64,000 nt of DNA from Bacteroidaceae bacterium (GTDB lineage: Bacteria > Bacteroidota > Bacteroidia > Bacteroidales > Bacteroidaceae). The notes below the pieces were generated by a model. It did no database searches, was not told the origin of the DNA, and saw only the letters and a program-made list of their open reading frames with translations. The stretch spans positions 124,001-188,000 of the forward strand of contig JAFTNZ010000018.1 of the NCBI GenBank assembly GCA_017451645.1, written 5' to 3'. Shown here piece by piece: positions 63,138 through 64,000 of the stretch. Within the stretch, counting starts at the first letter, position 1. Every line of letters begins with the position of its first letter. The translations under genes were made by a program, and so were the position numbers.

Positions 63138-63168
63138 CAAAGATACGCGTTTTTCTTGGACTTACAAA
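63138..63168 (-). promoter_or_regulatory. Promoter of the MFS transporter gene
   Basis: Minus-strand TTTG (63165-63168), 19-base spacer, TATCTTTG (63138-63145): exact consensus. Confidence 0.75.
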
Positions 63169-63186
63169 GATTTTTAGATAATTTTG
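63155..63186 (+). promoter_or_regulatory. Promoter of the GH88/GH105-type gene
   Basis: CTTG (63155-63158), 20-base spacer, TAATTTTG (63179-63186). Its -33 region overlaps the -33 of the divergent transporter promoter, so the two compete or are co-regulated. Confidence 0.6.
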
Positions 63187-63229
63187 CCGCTAATTTGGTC
63201 AGAACAATTACTAATAAACAAAATACTAC

Positions 63230-64000
63230 ATGAAAAAATTCTTTTTTATTCTGTGTGGAGCGGTCAGTCTCTCGTGTGCGTTACCAATGGCGGCACAAGA
63301 GAAAATCGATGAAAACCTCCCGATGTCTGTGAGAATAGCTGAGTCTGAAATGGTGCGCTGTCCCGAATCGTGGCAACTGGACTTTCAGCCCAAGTTGAAA
63401 TGGGACTATTGCCACGGTGTGGAGCTGCAAGCTTTCCTTCGTATCGAAGATATGTACGGAGACAGCCGCTACTTTGACTATGCCGAGGCCTATTGCGATA
63501 CCATGGTACGCGAAGATGGCACCGTGGTGGCCTACAAACGCGAGGAGTACAGCCTCGACCGCGTGAACACCGGCAAGATATTATTTAGTATGTACGCGCG
63601 CACGGGCGAAGAGAGATACAAGAAGGCGCTCGATCTGATGTATTCACAGTTTGAGGGACAACCCCGCACCAAGGAAGGCGGATTCTGGCACAAGAAAGTC
63701 TATCCTCACCAGATGTGGCTCGATGGCCTCTACATGGGATGCCCCTTCTATGCAGAGTATGCAGCCCGTTACGACAAACCCGAGGCTTTCCAGGATATTA
63801 TCAACCAGTTCTGTGTGGTGGCCCGACATACGTATGATGAGAAAACCGGTCTCTACAAGCATGCTTGGGACGAAAGCCACGAGCAGTTCTGGTGTGACAA
63901 GGAGAACGGACAGAGTGCCCACTCATGGGGGCGTGCCATGGGATGGTTTGCCATGGCCTTGGTGGAATCATTGGAATTCATTCCGGTCGATGAACCGAAC
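63230..64000 (+). CDS. GH88/GH105 unsaturated glucuronyl/rhamnogalacturonyl hydrolase (3'-truncated by window)
   Basis: The frame from ATG 63230 stays open to the window end (257 codons seen). A signal peptide is present (MKKFFFILCGAVSLSCALPMAAQ). The family fold of six hairpins is visible: MVRCPESWQLDFQPKLKWDYCHGVELQAFLRI, EEYSLDRVNTGKILFSMYARTGEERYKKAL, GGFWHKKVYPHQMWLDGLYMGCPFYAEYAARY and LYKHAWDESHEQFWCDKENGQSAHSWGRAMGWFAMALVE. The QMWLDG aspartate and the SHSWGRAMGW segment are typical of YteR-type GH105. It cleaves unsaturated uronate from lyase products of pectin. The product would feed the transporter on the other strand. Confidence 0.85.
   Translation, partial: MKKFFFILCGAVSLSCALPMAAQEKIDENLPMSVRIAESEMVRCPESWQLDFQPKLKWDYCHGVELQAFLRIEDMYGDSRYFDYAEAYCDTMVREDGTVVAYKREEYSLDRVNTGKILFSMYARTGEERYKKALDLMYSQFEGQPRTKEGGFWHKKVYPHQMWLDGLYMGCPFYAEYAARYDKPEAFQDIINQFCVVARHTYDEKTGLYKHAWDESHEQFWCDKENGQSAHSWGRAMGWFAMALVESLEFIPVDEPN

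Noticed and set aside
1..64000. tRNA, rRNA genes or CRISPR arrays
   Set aside because: No cloverleaf, rRNA segment or regularly spaced repeat was recognised on reading either strand, though a covariance search was not possible.

Overview
This is a chromosomal segment of a Bacteroides-type organism (Bacteroidales). Three things point to this. Promoters fit the Bacteroides pattern (TTTG, 19-20 bases, TAnnTTTG) rather than the E. coli -35/-10. Marker genes are typical: RprX/RprY, a succinylornithine-type carbamoyltransferase, a UpxY-like NusG paralogue and DUF4836. Housekeeping genes (rpsF-rpsR-rplI, the NfnAB-like fusion, proA, sodium-pump decarboxylase) flank a long accessory region that is visibly more AT-rich.

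Layout. 1-5.1 kb: the rprXY two-component system, a tiny membrane protein, a MarR regulator, the ribosomal operon rpsF-rpsR-rplI and a small YbjN-like protein. 5.1-11.5 kb: a minus-strand set encoding a secreted TPR-CHAT protease-like protein, a membrane anti-sigma-like protein, an ECF-type sigma factor and a secreted caspase-like protein. Next to it lie a second sigma factor and a short anti-sigma-like ORF whose 3' end is rewritten by a 162-bp MITE with an 8-bp target duplication. 11.5-15.2 kb: envelope proteins (a lipoprotein with CxxC pairs, DUF4836, a Sel1 protein) and small ORFs.

15.3-37.9 kb: the most unusual part, apparently one minus-strand operon of 17 genes led by a UpxY-like antiterminator behind a leader of about 500 nt. 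It encodes two giant Hsp70/actin-fold ATPases, a tubulin-like GTPase, two von Willebrand A proteins (one with a degenerate metal site), a membrane coiled-coil protein ending in a GrpE-like motif, a trypsin-like protease fused to a nuclease-like fold, a caspase-like protein and several membrane or secreted partners. 38.0-49.7 kb: a second minus-strand unit of phospho-signalling genes: FHA-FHA-trypsin, zinc-ribbon-FHA, PP2C phosphatase, Ser/Thr kinase-FHA, FHA-membrane, a giant kinase with an extracytoplasmic repeat region, and two YbjN-like secreted paralogues.

50-64 kb: ordinary metabolism (ferredoxin-NADP/glutamate synthase-like fusion, arginine and proline enzymes, acetyl xylan esterase, phosphoesterase, sodium-pump decarboxylase, MFS sugar-acid transporter, and the start of a GH88/GH105 hydrolase).

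Reading of the whole: kinases, phosphatase and FHA proteins would form a phosphothreonine relay. The neighbouring operon supplies NTP-driven chaperone- or filament-like machines with vWA partners, and caspase, CHAT and trypsin domains are candidate proteolytic outputs, many predicted to lie in the envelope. How these parts connect is inference from gene order and domain content. All motif calls were made by eye, without database searches.
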